A DNA stretch of 64,000 nucleotides from an uncultured Pelagibacteraceae bacterium (GTDB lineage Bacteria > Pseudomonadota > Alphaproteobacteria > Pelagibacterales > Pelagibacteraceae). Under the pieces are notes generated by a model. That model searched no databases. It was not told the origin of the DNA and saw only the letters and a program-made list of their open reading frames with translations. The stretch spans positions 40,624 to 104,623 of the forward strand of contig CACHOG010000004.1 of the NCBI GenBank assembly GCA_902581445.1, written 5' to 3'. Made by a program: the position numbers and the translations under genes. Shown here piece by piece: positions 20,734 to 36,413 of this stretch (position 1 is the stretch's first letter; each line of letters opens with the position of its first letter).

Positions 20734-21356
20734 GGACTTAATAAAACTTTTTTCCAACTTTTATCTCCTGATTTTATATACTTTAGTCTTTGATGGATTC
20801 TATTATCTCCATCTAACCAAAATTCAATTTCGTTTGGTGAAAGACACCACCCTGACCAATAGTCTGGTCTTGGAACTTTTTTTTCATCAGGAAACTTTTT
20901 CTTAAAACTTTGAATCGAATCGTATAATTCTTCTCTATTTTTCAAAACTGTACTTTGATTAGAGGCCCAAGCACCAATACGACTTCCGTATGCTCTACTA
21001 TTATAGTAATCATCAGCCTCTTTGTTTGAAACGTTTGATATAGATCCAACTATTCTTATTTGTCTTAATAAACTTTTCCAGTGGAAACACATTGATGCAC
21101 TAGGGTTATTTTTTAAATCACCACTTTTCTTACTATTAAGATTTGTGTAAAAAACAAATCCTTTATCACTAAAACCTTTAAGAAGTACCATTCTGACATT
21201 CGGAACTCCGCTTTTATTTGCTGTGCCTAGCGCTAAGGCATTTGGATCATTTATTTCTGACTTTTTCGCTTCATTAAACCATTCCTCAAATAACTTAAAT
21301 GGATCATCTAATTCACCAAAACATTTATCAAGACCTAAAGAGTTTTTTTGATTCAT
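20730..21356 (-). CDS. pdxH: Pyridoxamine 5'-phosphate oxidase
   Basis: [47 protein letters not shown]. Confidence 0.95.
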   Translation of the reverse strand: MNQKNSLGLDKCFGELDDPFKLFEEWFNEAKKSEINDPNALALGTANKSGVPNVRMVLLKGFSDKGFVFYTNLNSKKSGDLKNNPSASMCFHWKSLLRQIRIVGSISNVSNKEADDYYNSRAYGSRIGAWASNQSTVLKNREELYDSIQSFKKKFPDEKKVPRPDYWSGWCLSPNEIEFWLDGDNRIHQRLKYIKSGDKSWKKVLLSP

Positions 21357-21389
21357 AATTTAAACAAAATAATCTATATATTATATTTT

Positions 21390-22475
21390 ATGTCATTTAA
21401 CACATTTGGAAAGATATTTCGATTCACCACATGGGGAGAGTCTCATGGTCCAGCAATAGGCTGTGTCGTGGATGGTTGTCCTCCTAATGTAAGTATAAAT
21501 GAGGCTGATATCCAAAAAGAATTAAATAAAAGAAAACCTGGACAATCTAAGTTCACTACCCAAAGAAAAGAAGATGATAAAGTAAATATTTTGTCAGGAG
21601 TTTTTGAAGGTAAAACAACAGGTACTCCAATATCGATGATTATTTATAATAGGGATATGAAATCTAGAGATTATGAAACAATAAAAAATAAATTTCGTCC
21701 TGGTCATGCTGATTTCACATATTTCAAAAAATATGGAATAAGAGATTATAGAGGTGGTGGTAGACAGTCGGCTAGAGAAACAGCTTCTAGAGTAGCAGCT
21801 GGGGCAATAGCGAAAAAAGTTTTAGAAAAAAAAATTGGAAAAAAATATAATGTTAAAGGTGCAGTTACTCAATTAGGAATTCTTGGTTGTGATATAAAAA
21901 AATGGGATGATAAGTTTATTTCAAAAAACCCTTTTTTCTGCCCAGATAAATCAATTTTAAAACTATGGGAAAAATACTTATTAAGTATTAGAAAAGCTGG
22001 GTCCTCTTGCGGAGCAATAATTGAAGTTAGAGCAAGAGGTGTTCCAGTGGGTTTGGGAGCTCCTATTTACTCAAAATTAGATATGGATCTTGCATCAGCA
22101 ATGATGAGTATAAATGCAGTTAAGGGAGTTAATATTGGATCTGGAATGAACTCAGCGCAATTAACTGGAGAACAAAATTCAGACGAGATATCTCAGACAG
22201 GTAATAAAACTAAGTTTGACTCTAACAATGCTGGAGGAATACTTGGGGGAATTTCCTCTGGTCAAGAAATTACCGTATCTTTTGCTGTGAAACCAACTTC
22301 ATCAATTTTAACAAGTAGAAAAACAATAGATCGGTTTGGAAAAAATACGTCTATCTCTGTAAAAGGTAGGCATGATCCTTGTGTAGGTATTAGGGCAGTG
22401 CCAATTGGAGAAGCTATGATGCATTGTGTATTACTGGATCATTACTTAATGCATAATGCTCAATGCAATAGTTAA
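21390..22475 (+). CDS. aroC: Chorismate synthase
   Basis: [35 protein letters not shown] track start at 21348 is probably too early. Confidence 0.96.
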   Translation: MSFNTFGKIFRFTTWGESHGPAIGCVVDGCPPNVSINEADIQKELNKRKPGQSKFTTQRKEDDKVNILSGVFEGKTTGTPISMIIYNRDMKSRDYETIKNKFRPGHADFTYFKKYGIRDYRGGGRQSARETASRVAAGAIAKKVLEKKIGKKYNVKGAVTQLGILGCDIKKWDDKFISKNPFFCPDKSILKLWEKYLLSIRKAGSSCGAIIEVRARGVPVGLGAPIYSKLDMDLASAMMSINAVKGVNIGSGMNSAQLTGEQNSDEISQTGNKTKFDSNNAGGILGGISSGQEITVSFAVKPTSSILTSRKTIDRFGKNTSISVKGRHDPCVGIRAVPIGEAMMHCVLLDHYLMHNAQCNS

Positions 22476-24385
22476 TTACTTTTTTTTACAACAACTTTAG
22501 AATTTATAGTATCTAATATCTTATTTTCTATATTAGTAGCGTCTAACCCTGCGTATTTATACATTAAATCAGGTTTATCATGATCTATAAATCTGTCAGG
22601 CAAAAACATTGATCTAAACTTTAATTTACTATCAAGCAAATTTTTTTCATTCAAAAATTGTGCAACATGTGAACCAAAACCTCCTATAGATCCTTCCTCA
22701 ATAGTTATCAATGCTTCATGGTCCGTAGCTATTTGCCAAATTAAATTTTCATCTAAAGGTTTAACAAATCTAGCATCAACTAAAGTTAAGTTAATACCTT
22801 TTTTTATTAAATTTTCTCTAGCAATTAAACACTCATTTAATCTTGCACCAAAATTAATTAAAGCTATATTTTTACCTTCTTTAATAATTCTTCCTTTTCC
22901 TATTTCAAGTTTCTCATTTAAATTTGGAAGTTCTATACCAATTCCATTTCCTCTTGGGTATCTAAAAGCTGATGGCCTATCATTGATATCAATTGACGTA
23001 TTTATCATTTTTACTAACTCAGACTCATCACTTGCAGCCATTACAACAAAATTAGGAAGTGTCGATAAATAAGTAATATCAAATGATCCAGCATGTGTTG
23101 GTCCATCAGCGCCAACAAGTCCAGCTCGGTCTATTGCAAATCTAACTGGCAAACTCTGAATTGCTACATCATGAACAACTTGATCATATGCTCTTTGAAG
23201 AAATGTAGAATAAATTGCAGCATACGGCTTAAATCCCTCTGTTGCTAATCCAGCTGCAAATGTAACTGCGTGCTGCTCTGCAATACCTACATCAAACATT
23301 CTTGATGGAAATTTCTTACCAAAAATATCCATCCCAGTCCCTGATGGCATTGCAGCAGTAATTCCAATTATTTTACTATCTTTTTCTGCGTGCTTAACTA
23401 ACGTATTTGCAAATACTTTGGTGTAGGAAGGTGCGTTAGATTTTGATTTTTCTTGAACACCTGTATTAACATTAAACTTTGTAACCCCGTGGTATTTATC
23501 CTCTGATTTCTCAGCAAAACTATAACCTTTGCCCTTTTCAGTTTTTATATGGATCATGATAGGGCCCTCATAATTTACTTCTTTAGCATTTTTTAAAACT
23601 GAAACTAGAGCGTCTATATCATGACCATCAATGGGTCCTACGTAATAAAAACCCATGGAGCTAAATAAGGTTCCTCCAGTTACAGCTGAACGTAAAAAAT
23701 CCTCTGCTTTTCCAGCTTTTTTACTAAATCTTTTTGAGAAAGCTGAAATAATAAGTTTAACAGTTTCTCTCAAGCTAAAATAAATTTTACCAGTAAAAAT
23801 TTTAGCCAAATATGCTCTCATCGCTCCAACAGGTTTTGCAATTGACATATCGTTATCATTTAAAATCACAATTAGTTTAGTCTTGCTTGATCCTGCATTA
23901 TTCATTGCCTCATAAGCCATACCTGCGCTGATTGCTCCGTCGCCTATTACAGCAATTACATTGTCAGATTTATTTGATAATTTATTTGCCATAGCTATGC
24001 CTAAGGCTGATGATATCGATGTTGAACTATGAGCTGCACCAAATGGATCGTATTCACTTTCAGCCCTTTTAGTAAAACCAGACAAACCATTTCCTTTTCT
24101 CAAAGTTCTGATTTTATCTTTACGTCCAGTTAGAATTTTGTGTGGGTAAGATTGGTGTCCAACATCCCAAATTAATTTATCATTAGGCGTATTGAAAATA
24201 TAATGAAGAACTACCGTCAATTCTACTACACCTAAACCTGCACCAAGATGACCACCAGTTTCAGAAACAGCATCTATCATTTCCTCTCTTACCTCTTGAG
24301 CAAGAATTTTTAATTCATTGTGAGACAATTTTTTAATATCACTAGGAAAATTAATGTTATTTAAAAATTTATAATTCTTTTTCAT
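22472..24385 (-). CDS. dxs: 1-deoxy-D-xylulose-5-phosphate synthase
   Basis: [52 protein letters not shown]. Confidence 0.97.
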   Translation of the reverse strand: MKKNYKFLNNINFPSDIKKLSHNELKILAQEVREEMIDAVSETGGHLGAGLGVVELTVVLHYIFNTPNDKLIWDVGHQSYPHKILTGRKDKIRTLRKGNGLSGFTKRAESEYDPFGAAHSSTSISSALGIAMANKLSNKSDNVIAVIGDGAISAGMAYEAMNNAGSSKTKLIVILNDNDMSIAKPVGAMRAYLAKIFTGKIYFSLRETVKLIISAFSKRFSKKAGKAEDFLRSAVTGGTLFSSMGFYYVGPIDGHDIDALVSVLKNAKEVNYEGPIMIHIKTEKGKGYSFAEKSEDKYHGVTKFNVNTGVQEKSKSNAPSYTKVFANTLVKHAEKDSKIIGITAAMPSGTGMDIFGKKFPSRMFDVGIAEQHAVTFAAGLATEGFKPYAAIYSTFLQRAYDQVVHDVAIQSLPVRFAIDRAGLVGADGPTHAGSFDITYLSTLPNFVVMAASDESELVKMINTSIDINDRPSAFRYPRGNGIGIELPNLNEKLEIGKGRIIKEGKNIALINFGARLNECLIARENLIKKGINLTLVDARFVKPLDENLIWQIATDHEALITIEEGSIGGFGSHVAQFLNEKNLLDSKLKFRSMFLPDRFIDHDKPDLMYKYAGLDATNIENKILDTINSKVVVKKSN

Positions 24386-25251
24386 TTAGTTCTAATCAAA
24401 ATATAATTTATAGTATTTGATAAATCTTTATTTTTATTTCCAAATTTTTTTATTTTATTTTGTATTTCTAATTTTAATTTATCTCCATATTTAACAGTAT
24501 TTTTATATCCTAGTAAACCAATTAAGGTGGCCTTACCTTTTTTTGAATCTTTTCTTGTTTTTTTACCAGCTTTTTTTGTAGATCCAGAATAGTCTATTAA
24601 GTCATCTGCAATTTGAAATAGTAATCCTATTTTTGAACCTATAGAATTGAATAATTTTAAATATTTTTTTTTTTTCGACAATAGAACAGGTGCCATGCAA
24701 CAAAAGCTAAACAGCTTTCCTGTCTTATTAATTTGCATATCAACAATTTTTTTAAATGATTTCCTCTTTTTTTCATACTTTAAGTCAGAGTACTGACCAC
24801 CAGCTATTCCTGTATGTCCTGCAATCTTAGATAAGAGACTTATTAGGTTTATTTTTGATTTATAATCTATTCTTAAAGACGGTTGGCTCAGAATTTCAAA
24901 CGCTATAGTTAGTAATGAGTTGCCTGCAAGAATAGCAGTGGACTCTCCAAACCTTGCATGAGTAGATAATTTTCCTCTTCTCAACCTATCATTATCCATA
25001 CACGGAAGATCATCATGAATTAAGGAGTAAGCATGAATGCATTCAACCGCTGCACCAATTTGAATTAATTTTTTATATTCAATATTAAAAATTTTTCCAA
25101 CATCAACAATTAGTTTTGACCTTATTTTTTTTCCTCCTGGTAATAACCCGTACTTTATTGGATTCAATAAATCTGTTTTTTTTTGGTTAAGTATAAATTT
25201 TTTAAGGAATAAATTTGTATCTTTCGCAACTTTATCTAGTTTTTTTTTCAT
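24382..25251 (-). CDS. ispA: Farnesyl/geranyl diphosphate synthase
   Basis: [39 protein letters not shown]. Confidence 0.93.
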   Translation of the reverse strand: MKKKLDKVAKDTNLFLKKFILNQKKTDLLNPIKYGLLPGGKKIRSKLIVDVGKIFNIEYKKLIQIGAAVECIHAYSLIHDDLPCMDNDRLRRGKLSTHARFGESTAILAGNSLLTIAFEILSQPSLRIDYKSKINLISLLSKIAGHTGIAGGQYSDLKYEKKRKSFKKIVDMQINKTGKLFSFCCMAPVLLSKKKKYLKLFNSIGSKIGLLFQIADDLIDYSGSTKKAGKKTRKDSKKGKATLIGLLGYKNTVKYGDKLKLEIQNKIKKFGNKNKDLSNTINYILIRTK

Positions 25252-25484
25252 TTTTCTTTAGCACTTTTTGTATTTTCTCCCTAGTTGATTGAGATAATTC
25301 TTTGGAGGCTTTCTGAAATTCCTTTTCAATTAATAAATTTAATTTAATTAATTTTTGATACTCTTCTAATGACCCTTCAAGGGTATTTTTATACTCTAGT
25401 TTTTCGATAATATTATTTGCTAAATCCGTTAACTCATTAAGAGATTTATTTTTAATATCATCTGGCAAATTTTTAACTTTCATA
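25232..25484 (-). CDS. xseB: Exodeoxyribonuclease VII small subunit
   Basis: Position before ispA/dxs; LNELTDLANNIIEKLEYKNTLEGSLEEYQKLIKL. Start likely at MKVKNLPDD (25484). Confidence 0.75.
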
Positions 25485-25503
25485 TAAAAGTTGTTAATAT
25501 TAC

Positions 25504-26433
25504 ATGAAAAAAGATCTTTCAAATATTAAAAAAGCTAAATATTTATTAGACAGAAATCATTGTGTAGCAATACCTACTGAAACTGTATATGGGCTAGCGG
25601 CTAATGCATATTCCAATCAAGCTACGTCAAAAATTTTCAAATTAAAAAAAAGACCAAAGTCAAATCCTTTAATAGTTCATTATTCCAGCATGCAAGATTT
25701 AAAAAAGGATTGTGAAATTAATGATAATTTTCAAAAATTATATAATAGGTTCTGTCCTGGACCTATAACCTTTGTTTTAAAATTAAAAAGAGAAAGTAAA
25801 ATATCGAAAAATGTGACGAATGGAAAAAAAACCTTGGCAGTAAGATTCCCAAAAAATTCTATTACCAGAACTTTACTTTCATGTTTAAAATATCCCTTAG
25901 CAGCACCTAGTGCGAATATTTATACACAACTAAGCCCTGTATCAAAAAAGGATGTTAAGGAAGAATTTGGAAATAAAATAAAATTCATTTTAGATGGCGG
26001 TAATACAAAAATTGGATTGGAGTCTACCATTATAAATTTAATAAATAAACCTCAGGTCTTAAGATTAGGTGGTATAGAGATAAAAAAAGTAAGCAAAGTT
26101 TTAAAAAAAAAATTAAATTATACAAAAAAAAAGTCCATTAATGTTCCAGGACAATCAAAATTTCATTATTCACCTGGAATACCCATAAGATTAAATGTTA
26201 AAAAATTCTATCAGGATGAGGCATTTGTATTAATACAAAAAAGGAAAAAATTTGATAAGAATTATTTTTACTTATCAAAAAATAAAAATTTAAAAGAAGC
26301 TGGTAAAAATTTGTACAAAACATTAAGAAAAATTAAAAAACTTAAATTTCAAAAAATTGCAGTTGAGAAAATTCCTAATATTGGAATAGGTCAAACTATT
26401 AACGATAGATTGAAAAGAGCATCAAAAAGATAA
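25504..26433 (+). CDS. L-threonylcarbamoyladenylate synthase (Sua5/YwlC family)
   Basis: HCVAIPTETVYGLAANAYSN, KKRPKSNPLIVHY, C-terminal Sua5 region VPGQSKFHYSPG. Confidence 0.93.
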   Translation: MKKDLSNIKKAKYLLDRNHCVAIPTETVYGLAANAYSNQATSKIFKLKKRPKSNPLIVHYSSMQDLKKDCEINDNFQKLYNRFCPGPITFVLKLKRESKISKNVTNGKKTLAVRFPKNSITRTLLSCLKYPLAAPSANIYTQLSPVSKKDVKEEFGNKIKFILDGGNTKIGLESTIINLINKPQVLRLGGIEIKKVSKVLKKKLNYTKKKSINVPGQSKFHYSPGIPIRLNVKKFYQDEAFVLIQKRKKFDKNYFYLSKNKNLKEAGKNLYKTLRKIKKLKFQKIAVEKIPNIGIGQTINDRLKRASKR

Positions 26434-26436
26434 ATC

Positions 26437-27174
26437 ATGCAAAAATCAGTAATTGTAGAAAATTTATCAAAAAGTTATTTTAAAAAAGAGGCTGTTAGAG
26501 AAATTAGTTTTGCAATAAACGAGAATGAAATTTTAGGATTGCTTGGACCAAACGGCTGTGGAAAAACTACCACAATCGCTATGATGCTGGGTTTGTTGAA
26601 ACCTTCAAGTGGAAGAGTTGTTATCCATGGTCTGGACATTGAAAAAAATAGAATATCTTTACTTCATAAAATGAATTTTATTTCGCCATACATTGAGTTG
26701 CCTAAAAAACTTTCGGTTAAAGAAAATTTAATAGTTTATGGAAAATTATACGGTGTAAAATTTATTTCTGAAAGAATAGAATATTTATCTAAAAAACTAA
26801 GATTAGAAGAATTTATAAATAAAAAAACCGGAGAACTTTCATCTGGACAAAAAAATAGAGTAAGTTTAGCTAAAGCATTAATTAACGAACCAACCATATT
26901 ATTTTTAGATGAACCAACTGCATCTTTAGATCCTGAAACAGGAGACTTTGTAAGATCCTTTATTGAAAAAATTTCGAAAGAAAAAAAAATGTCAATCTTA
27001 TTAGCTTCTCATAATATGGATGAAGTCAAAAGACTTTGTAAAAATGTTTTGATGATGAATAATGGAGTAATTATAGATAAAGGCACACCTGACGACCTTA
27101 TTAAAAAACATGGTAAAAGAAATCTAGAAGAAGTATTTTTAAAACTTAATAGGAATAATAATGAGCTTAAATAG
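26437..27174 (+). CDS. ABC transporter ATP-binding protein (ABC-2 type exporter)
   Basis: GLLGPNGCGKTTTIAMMLG Walker A, LSSGQKNRVSLAKAL, ILFLDEPTASLDP. Confidence 0.95.
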   Translation: MQKSVIVENLSKSYFKKEAVREISFAINENEILGLLGPNGCGKTTTIAMMLGLLKPSSGRVVIHGLDIEKNRISLLHKMNFISPYIELPKKLSVKENLIVYGKLYGVKFISERIEYLSKKLRLEEFINKKTGELSSGQKNRVSLAKALINEPTILFLDEPTASLDPETGDFVRSFIEKISKEKKMSILLASHNMDEVKRLCKNVLMMNNGVIIDKGTPDDLIKKHGKRNLEEVFLKLNRNNNELK

Positions 27175-27952
27175 AATAATCGGATTGTTTTTAAGACATT
27201 TTTTTTTAATTAAGAGCTCTCTACCCAGAATTCTCGACTTAATATACTGGCCTACTATACAAATTATTTTGTGGGGATTTATTTCAAAATTTTTTACAAC
27301 ATATAGTGATTATTACAATAATACAGTTGGGGTTATTTTAACTTGTGCTATTCTTTATGACTTTTTATTCAGATCAAGTATTAGTTTTAATATGTTATTT
27401 CTAGAGGAAATCTGGAGTAGAAATTTTACAAATTTATTTATTGCACCAATGCGTATAAGTGAAATCATCACTGCGTTAGTTGGTACTGCATTAATCAGAA
27501 CATTAATTGGTTTGGTTCCTGCAATATTAATCACAAGTCCTTTATTTGGAATATCAATTTTGAACCTAGGAATTCCATTATTTTTTTTATTTTTAAGTTT
27601 ATACATTTTTGGAATCACTTTAGGTCTTTTTGTTTCATCTGGACTTTTAAGATATGGACCAGCTTTTGAAAATATTGCATGGTCATCTTTATTTTTACTT
27701 GCGCCACTTGGATGCATTTATTACCCAATTGAGATTTTACCTGATTTTTTTCAAAATGTTGCGAAAGGATTGCCGTTGGTTTATATTTTTGAAGAAGCAA
27801 GATCAATTTTAGTAAATCAGGTTGTTAATTATACTAATATCAAAAATGCTTTTATATTAAACGGAATTTATTTATTTATTGGAATAGCTTTATTTTATTA
27901 CTCCTTCAGTCAAGCAAGAAAGAAGGGATCTTTAATAAATATAGGAGAGTAG
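27161..27952 (+). CDS. ABC-2 type transporter permease
   Basis: Polytopic; overlaps the ATPase gene; NLFIAPMRISEIITALVGTALIR. Confidence 0.9.
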   Translation: MSLNRIIGLFLRHFFLIKSSLPRILDLIYWPTIQIILWGFISKFFTTYSDYYNNTVGVILTCAILYDFLFRSSISFNMLFLEEIWSRNFTNLFIAPMRISEIITALVGTALIRTLIGLVPAILITSPLFGISILNLGIPLFFLFLSLYIFGITLGLFVSSGLLRYGPAFENIAWSSLFLLAPLGCIYYPIEILPDFFQNVAKGLPLVYIFEEARSILVNQVVNYTNIKNAFILNGIYLFIGIALFYYSFSQARKKGSLINIGE

Positions 27953-27954
27953 TT

Positions 27955-28031
27955 TGGTGCGCCTGCAAGGAGTCGAACCCTGAACCTCCAGAGCCGAAAT
28001 CTGGCGCTCTATCCAGTTGAGCTACAAGCGC
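27955..28031 (-). tRNA. tRNA-Arg (TCG), CCA encoded
   Basis: Reverse complement GCGCTTGTAGCTCAACTGGATAGAGCGCCAGATTTCGGCTCTGGAGGTTCAGGGTTCGACTCCTTGCAGGCGCACCA; stem CCAGA/TCTGG, loop TTTCGGC. Confidence 0.95.
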
Positions 28032-28054
28032 ATATAGTATTAATATTATAATCT

Positions 28055-29032
28055 ATGAAAAATATCATTAATTTAATTGCTGAAAATTTAGACAATAATT
28101 TAAGAGTAGATCAATTTATTGCAAACAGAGAGCCTAAATTAAGTAGAACTAGAATAAAAAATTTAATTATTAATTCTAAATTAAAGATAAATAAAAAACT
28201 TGTTGAGGACCCTTCTAAAAAAATTAATGATGGTGATATTCTATCTCTAGAAATACCAAAGCCTAAACAATTATCCTTAAAGCCTTATAAATATGAGTTA
28301 GATATAGTATTTGAGGATGAAGACTTATTGGTAATTAATAAGAGTGCGGGAATATCAATTCATCCAGGTCCTGGTAATTACGATAATACAATTGTAAATG
28401 CACTTATAAATTATAATAAAAAACTATCAAATATAGGTGATGAGCTTAGACCTGGAATTGTACACAGATTAGATAAAGATACATCAGGATTGATATTGAT
28501 TGCAAAAAATAATCAATCACATGAAAGTTTATCTAATCAATTTAATAATCATTCTATCAAGAGAATTTACCTAGCTTTAATATGGGGTAAGCTTAGACCT
28601 CAACTTGGTAAAATTGAAACTTTTATCAAAAGAAGCTCGAAAAATAGACAATTAATGGAGATAAGTTTCTCAAAGGGAAAAAAAGCTATAACAAATTATA
28701 AAACATTAAATGTTTTTGAAAATAAAAAAATACCAACATTTAGTCTAGTTGAATGTAGGCTTGAAACAGGTCGCACTCATCAAATAAGAGTGCACATGGC
28801 TTTTAAGGGAAATAATATTTTAGGTGATAAAAAATATAGAAAGAGGTTTAAAAAAATTAAAAATATAGATCTAGATCTTGAAAAAATATTAATTAATTTA
28901 AATAGACAATTTTTACATGCAAAAAGTTTAGGATTTGTTCATCCAACAACAGGTAAAGTATTGGAGTTTACATCTGATTTACCTGCAGATCTTAAATTAG
29001 TGCTTGAAAAGCTTAGAAATACTAGTAAATAA
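28055..29032 (+). CDS. rluD: Ribosomal large-subunit pseudouridine synthase D
   Basis: GIVHRLDKDTSGLILIAK, ETGRTHQIRVHMA; S4-like N-terminus. Confidence 0.94.
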   Translation: MKNIINLIAENLDNNLRVDQFIANREPKLSRTRIKNLIINSKLKINKKLVEDPSKKINDGDILSLEIPKPKQLSLKPYKYELDIVFEDEDLLVINKSAGISIHPGPGNYDNTIVNALINYNKKLSNIGDELRPGIVHRLDKDTSGLILIAKNNQSHESLSNQFNNHSIKRIYLALIWGKLRPQLGKIETFIKRSSKNRQLMEISFSKGKKAITNYKTLNVFENKKIPTFSLVECRLETGRTHQIRVHMAFKGNNILGDKKYRKRFKKIKNIDLDLEKILINLNRQFLHAKSLGFVHPTTGKVLEFTSDLPADLKLVLEKLRNTSK

Positions 29033-29074
29033 AATCATTGTAAAATTTAAAAATTTTATTACATACATACCATA

Positions 29075-32059
<2,985 letters not shown>

Positions 32060-32063
<4 letters not shown>

Positions 32064-33394
32064 TTGATCAAAGACCTTTTTACAATATTAATACATTTAA
32101 ATAAAAGTTTTTTATTTTTTGTTTCGACCATAATTCTAATCTTCGGCTCGGTTCCAGATTTTCTAACTAATATTCTTCCACTTTTTTTTAATAGTTTTAC
32201 TGTTTTGATTATTGCTTTTTTACATTTTGGTGTATTAATTTTATTTTTATCTTTTATGGTAATATTCTCCAAAGCTTGAGGAACAGGAATGAAGTTATTG
32301 AATAAATTGCTAGCTTTTTCGCCTTTTCTCATTGAAAAAAGAATTTCAAGAGCAACTAATAATCCGTCGCCAGTAGTAGCAAATTTACCCAATATGATAT
32401 GTCCAGATTGTTCTCCTCCAAGATTAAATCTATTTTTTTGCATTTTTTCTTTAACAAACCTGTCTCCTACGTTGGCCCGCAAGAACTTTATGTTATTTTT
32501 TTTAAGAAAAATTTCTAAACCAAGATTCGACATAAGAGTACCTATAACACCACCTTTTAAAATTTTCTTTCTTCTCCAGCGACTCGCCAACATTGCAATG
32601 ATTTGATCTCCATCAATGATTTTTGCATTTTCATCACAAACTATTATTCTATCTGCATCTCCGTCTAAGGATATGCCAAGATCAACTTTTTTTTTCGAAA
32701 CAAGTGTTTTTATTTTTTTTGGAAAAGTCGAGCCACATTTATCATTGATATTTATTCCGTTCGGCGAAACACCAATATCGTAAACTTTTGCACCCAAAGA
32801 TTTAAGTAATTTCGGTGCAGACTTATAGCCTGCACCATTTGCGCAGTCTATTGCAATTTTTAAACCTTTAAGGCTAAAATCTTTTGGAAAATTTTTTCTT
32901 AAAATTTTTATATATTCTTCAGTAGCATTTTCTAGTCTTTTAACCCGACCTAGATCTTTTGGAAGTGTTAGATTTTTTACAATTTTTGAATCAATAAGCT
33001 TCTCAATTTTTTTTTCTATTTTGTCTGATAGCTTAAGTCCGTCTGGTCCAAATAATTTTAGACCATTATCATAGAAAGGATTATGCGAAGCAGTTATCAT
33101 TATACCTAAATTTGCTTTCATTTTTTTTGTAAGCATAGCTAAGCCGTTTGTAGGTAATGGACCAAGAGTAAAAACATGCATACCAGCAGATGCTAATCCA
33201 GATACTAAAGCTGGTTCTAAAATATAACCTGATAATCTTGTGTCTTTTGCGATAACAGCTGTTTGTTTATTTTTTTTTAAATTTTTAAAGTATGTACCAG
33301 TAGCTAAACCAAATTTAAAAAACATCTCACCATTAATTTTTTGGTCATTAACCATTCCCCTGATGCCATCAGTTCCGAAGTATTTTTTTAGCAT
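32060..33394 (-). CDS. glmM: Phosphoglucosamine mutase
   Basis: YFGTDGIRGMVN, IMITASHNPFYDNGLK, SLDGDADR. Confidence 0.97.
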
Positions 33395-34446
33395 TATTTA
33401 AATTTTAAAGATTTGAAAACTTTAATGGCTTGATTTATTTCATTTACATCGTGAACTCTTAATATTTGTACGCCCTGCATCATTAACCAAATACTTGAGG
33501 AAATCGTTCCTCCTATCCTTTCTTTACTATCATTAATATCCACCAAATCTTTTATAAATCTTTTTCTAGATATTCCTAACATTACAGGATAACCAAGAGA
33601 GTGGAAAATAGAAACGTGTTTTAAGATAGTAATATTATGTTTCAAGTTTTTACCAAATCCGATTCCAGGATCTAAAATGATATTTTTGTGCTTTATTCCA
33701 TTTCTGTTTATAGTTTTTAATTTATCTTCAAAAAAATCGTAAATATCTAAAAGTACATTTTTGTAGTTTGGTTTTTTTTGCATATTTTTTGGTAATCCTC
33801 TGCTGTGATGAATAACAAATGGTTTTTTCGATCTTTTTAAAAACTTAATTGTTGATTTATCAAAATTTAAACCAGATATATCATTTACCAAATCTACTTT
33901 GTATCTTGATGCAAGATCCATAATCTGACTTTTTCGTGTATCAATAGAAATCAAGCATTTAAGTTTTTGAGTTCTTTTACAAAATCCCTTTATTCTTTTC
34001 CATTCGCTCTTAACACTTATTTCTTTTGCGCCTGGCCTTGTAGACTCGCCACCAACATCAATTATCTTACAACCTTTTTTAATAAGATATTTTGCATGAT
34101 CTAGCGCTGAATTTGTTTTGTTAAATTTTCCTCCATCAGAAAAACTGTCTGGTGTCATATTTATTACACCCATCAAAAGCGGCGTGTTTGTCAATTGTAA
34201 TTTTCTAAATTTTTTTTTTCTAACAATATTTGAAATATCCATATTAATTTTTTTTCTTAAATTTTTATTTAAACTATTTATCTTTTTATAGTGAATTAAT
34301 TTTATTTTTTTTCTTGAAATTATTTCTATTGAATCAAACGATATATTATTAGTTCCTCCAAATGGAAGAGATAGATTATTTTGAATTTTTTTCTTAGATT
34401 GTTTTCCGAAATAAAAATTACACGGTTTAGTGTAATATTTATCCAT
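33394..34446 (-). CDS. folP: Dihydropteroate synthase
   Basis: PLLMGVINMTPDSFSDGGKF, DVGGESTRPGA, ILDPGIGFGK; about 90-aa N-terminal extension. Confidence 0.93.
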   Translation of the reverse strand: MDKYYTKPCNFYFGKQSKKKIQNNLSLPFGGTNNISFDSIEIISRKKIKLIHYKKINSLNKNLRKKINMDISNIVRKKKFRKLQLTNTPLLMGVINMTPDSFSDGGKFNKTNSALDHAKYLIKKGCKIIDVGGESTRPGAKEISVKSEWKRIKGFCKRTQKLKCLISIDTRKSQIMDLASRYKVDLVNDISGLNFDKSTIKFLKRSKKPFVIHHSRGLPKNMQKKPNYKNVLLDIYDFFEDKLKTINRNGIKHKNIILDPGIGFGKNLKHNITILKHVSIFHSLGYPVMLGISRKRFIKDLVDINDSKERIGGTISSSIWLMMQGVQILRVHDVNEINQAIKVFKSLKFK

Positions 34447-34452
34447 TAAGGA

Positions 34453-36345
34453 CTAATGAACTATTTTTGGTTTAAGGCCAATCGAGCCTAAAGCTGAGGA
34501 TTGATCGTCATCCTCTTCTTTAATATCCTGTTTTCCTGCAGGGTAAATATTTTTATTAACTAAATCTTCGATCTCTTTACCAGTTAATGTTTCATAAGTT
34601 AGCAAGGCCTTAGCTAATTTATGTAAATCATCAATTTTTTCAGTCAAAACTTTTCTTGCTCTATCATAACCTTTTTCAACAAACTTTCTTATTTCCGCGT
34701 CTACTTTTTTGGCAGTTTCCTCGGACATATTTTGTTGACGTGCAACTGATCTTCCAAGAAACACTTCTTCCTCATTTTCCCCGTAAGCAACAGGGCCTAA
34801 TTCTTTACTTAAGCCTGCTCGCATTACCATCGCTCTTGCTCTTTTAGTAGCTTGCTCAATATCACTAACTGCACCTGTGGTTACTTTTTCATCTCCAAAT
34901 ATAAGTTCTTCTGCAACCCTTCCTCCCATTGCAATTGCCATTTGAGCATGCAATTGTTCTCTTGTTTGGGAAACTTCATCCTTTTCTGGTAGCTGCATTA
35001 CCATTCCTAAGGCTCTACCTCTAGGAATAATTGTTGCTTTATGTATTGGATAAGCAGCTTTTTCATTTATAGTAACTATAGCATGACCTGCTTCATGATA
35101 AGCTGTAAGTTTTTTTTCTTCCTCAGTCATTACCATTGATCTTCTTTCAGCTCCCATCATCACTTTATCTTTTGCTTCTTCAAATTCTTGATTTGTAACA
35201 ATTCTTTTGTTTTTTCTTGCCGCAAGAAGAGCAGATTCATTTACCAAATTAGCTAAATCAGCGCCCGAAAAGCCGGGAGTACCTCTTGCAACAGTTCTCA
35301 AATTGATATCTGGTGCCATGGAAATTTTTTTTGAATGAACTTTAAGTATCTTTTCTCTTCCTATTATATCTGGTAACGAAACTACTACCTGTCTATCAAA
35401 TCTTCCAGGTCTTAGTAAGGCAGGATCTAATACGTCGGGTCTGTTTGTAGCTGCAATTATTATTACGCCCTCATTTGTGTCAAAGCCATCCATTTCAACC
35501 AGTAGCTGATTTAATGTTTGCTCTCTTTCATCATTTCCTCCGCCCAAGCCAGCTCCTCTGCTCCTTCCAACAGCATCTATTTCATCAATAAAAATTATAC
35601 ATGGGGAATGCTTTTTCCCCTGTTCAAACATATCTCTAACTCTAGATGCGCCAACACCCACAAACATTTCAACAAAATCTGAACCAGAAATTGTAAAGAA
35701 AGGTACTCCGGCTTCACCAGCTATCGCTCTCGCTAGCAAAGTTTTACCTGTTCCTGGTGGACCTACTAACAAACATCCACGAGGTATCTTTCCTCCCAAC
35801 CTACTAAATTTTTTTGGATCTCTTAAAAATTCTACTACTTCTTCTACTTCCTCTTTGGCCTCTTCTACACCTGCTACATCATTGAATGTTACTTTTCCCT
35901 TAAGTTCATTCATCATCTTAGCTTTGGATCTTCCAAAGCCCATTGCTCCACCTTTGCCACCCTGCATTTGTCTCATAAAGAATATCCAAACAGCTATTAA
36001 TAAAAGCATTGGGAACCATGAAAGTAAAACACCAAACAAAGAAGGCATTTTTTCATCTAGGGGAGCGGCCGATATTGAAACACCTTTTGAGGATAGCTTT
36101 TCAATTAAATTAGGGTCATTCGGAGCGTAAGTAGAGAAATTATTACCATCAGACAATTCACCATTAATATTGTTACCTTTTATTTCTACTTGGACAACTC
36201 TACCGTTATCAACTTCAGTTAAAAATTCGGAGAAATTTATTTGGTTATTTCTAGAAATATTTGATTGTGGATTTTTAAACATATTATATAGCCCAATAGT
36301 AAGGAATACTATTATCGCCCACATCGCTAAATTTTTGAAATTCAT
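34453..36345 (-). CDS. ftsH: ATP-dependent zinc metalloprotease FtsH
   Basis: [18 protein letters not shown], second region of homology, HEAGH. Confidence 0.98.
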   Translation of the reverse strand: MNFKNLAMWAIIVFLTIGLYNMFKNPQSNISRNNQINFSEFLTEVDNGRVVQVEIKGNNINGELSDGNNFSTYAPNDPNLIEKLSSKGVSISAAPLDEKMPSLFGVLLSWFPMLLLIAVWIFFMRQMQGGKGGAMGFGRSKAKMMNELKGKVTFNDVAGVEEAKEEVEEVVEFLRDPKKFSRLGGKIPRGCLLVGPPGTGKTLLARAIAGEAGVPFFTISGSDFVEMFVGVGASRVRDMFEQGKKHSPCIIFIDEIDAVGRSRGAGLGGGNDEREQTLNQLLVEMDGFDTNEGVIIIAATNRPDVLDPALLRPGRFDRQVVVSLPDIIGREKILKVHSKKISMAPDINLRTVARGTPGFSGADLANLVNESALLAARKNKRIVTNQEFEEAKDKVMMGAERRSMVMTEEEKKLTAYHEAGHAIVTINEKAAYPIHKATIIPRGRALGMVMQLPEKDEVSQTREQLHAQMAIAMGGRVAEELIFGDEKVTTGAVSDIEQATKRARAMVMRAGLSKELGPVAYGENEEEVFLGRSVARQQNMSEETAKKVDAEIRKFVEKGYDRARKVLTEKIDDLHKLAKALLTYETLTGKEIEDLVNKNIYPAGKQDIKEEDDDQSSALGSIGLKPKIVH

Positions 36346-36413
36346 TAGTATAAAATAAGAGTTATTTTAAATTAAACAAGTGTCTATTTTTGCGCTAATT
36401 TGACCTTGCTACA

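Noticed and set aside
29036-29066. TAAAATT-TAAA-AATTTTA inverted repeat before rpoH
   Set aside because: Pure A/T composition in an AT-rich genome; weak stem and no other support, so not called as regulatory.
32064-32606. Plus-strand ORFs antisense to glmM
   Set aside because: Typical spurious antisense ORFs over conserved CDS.
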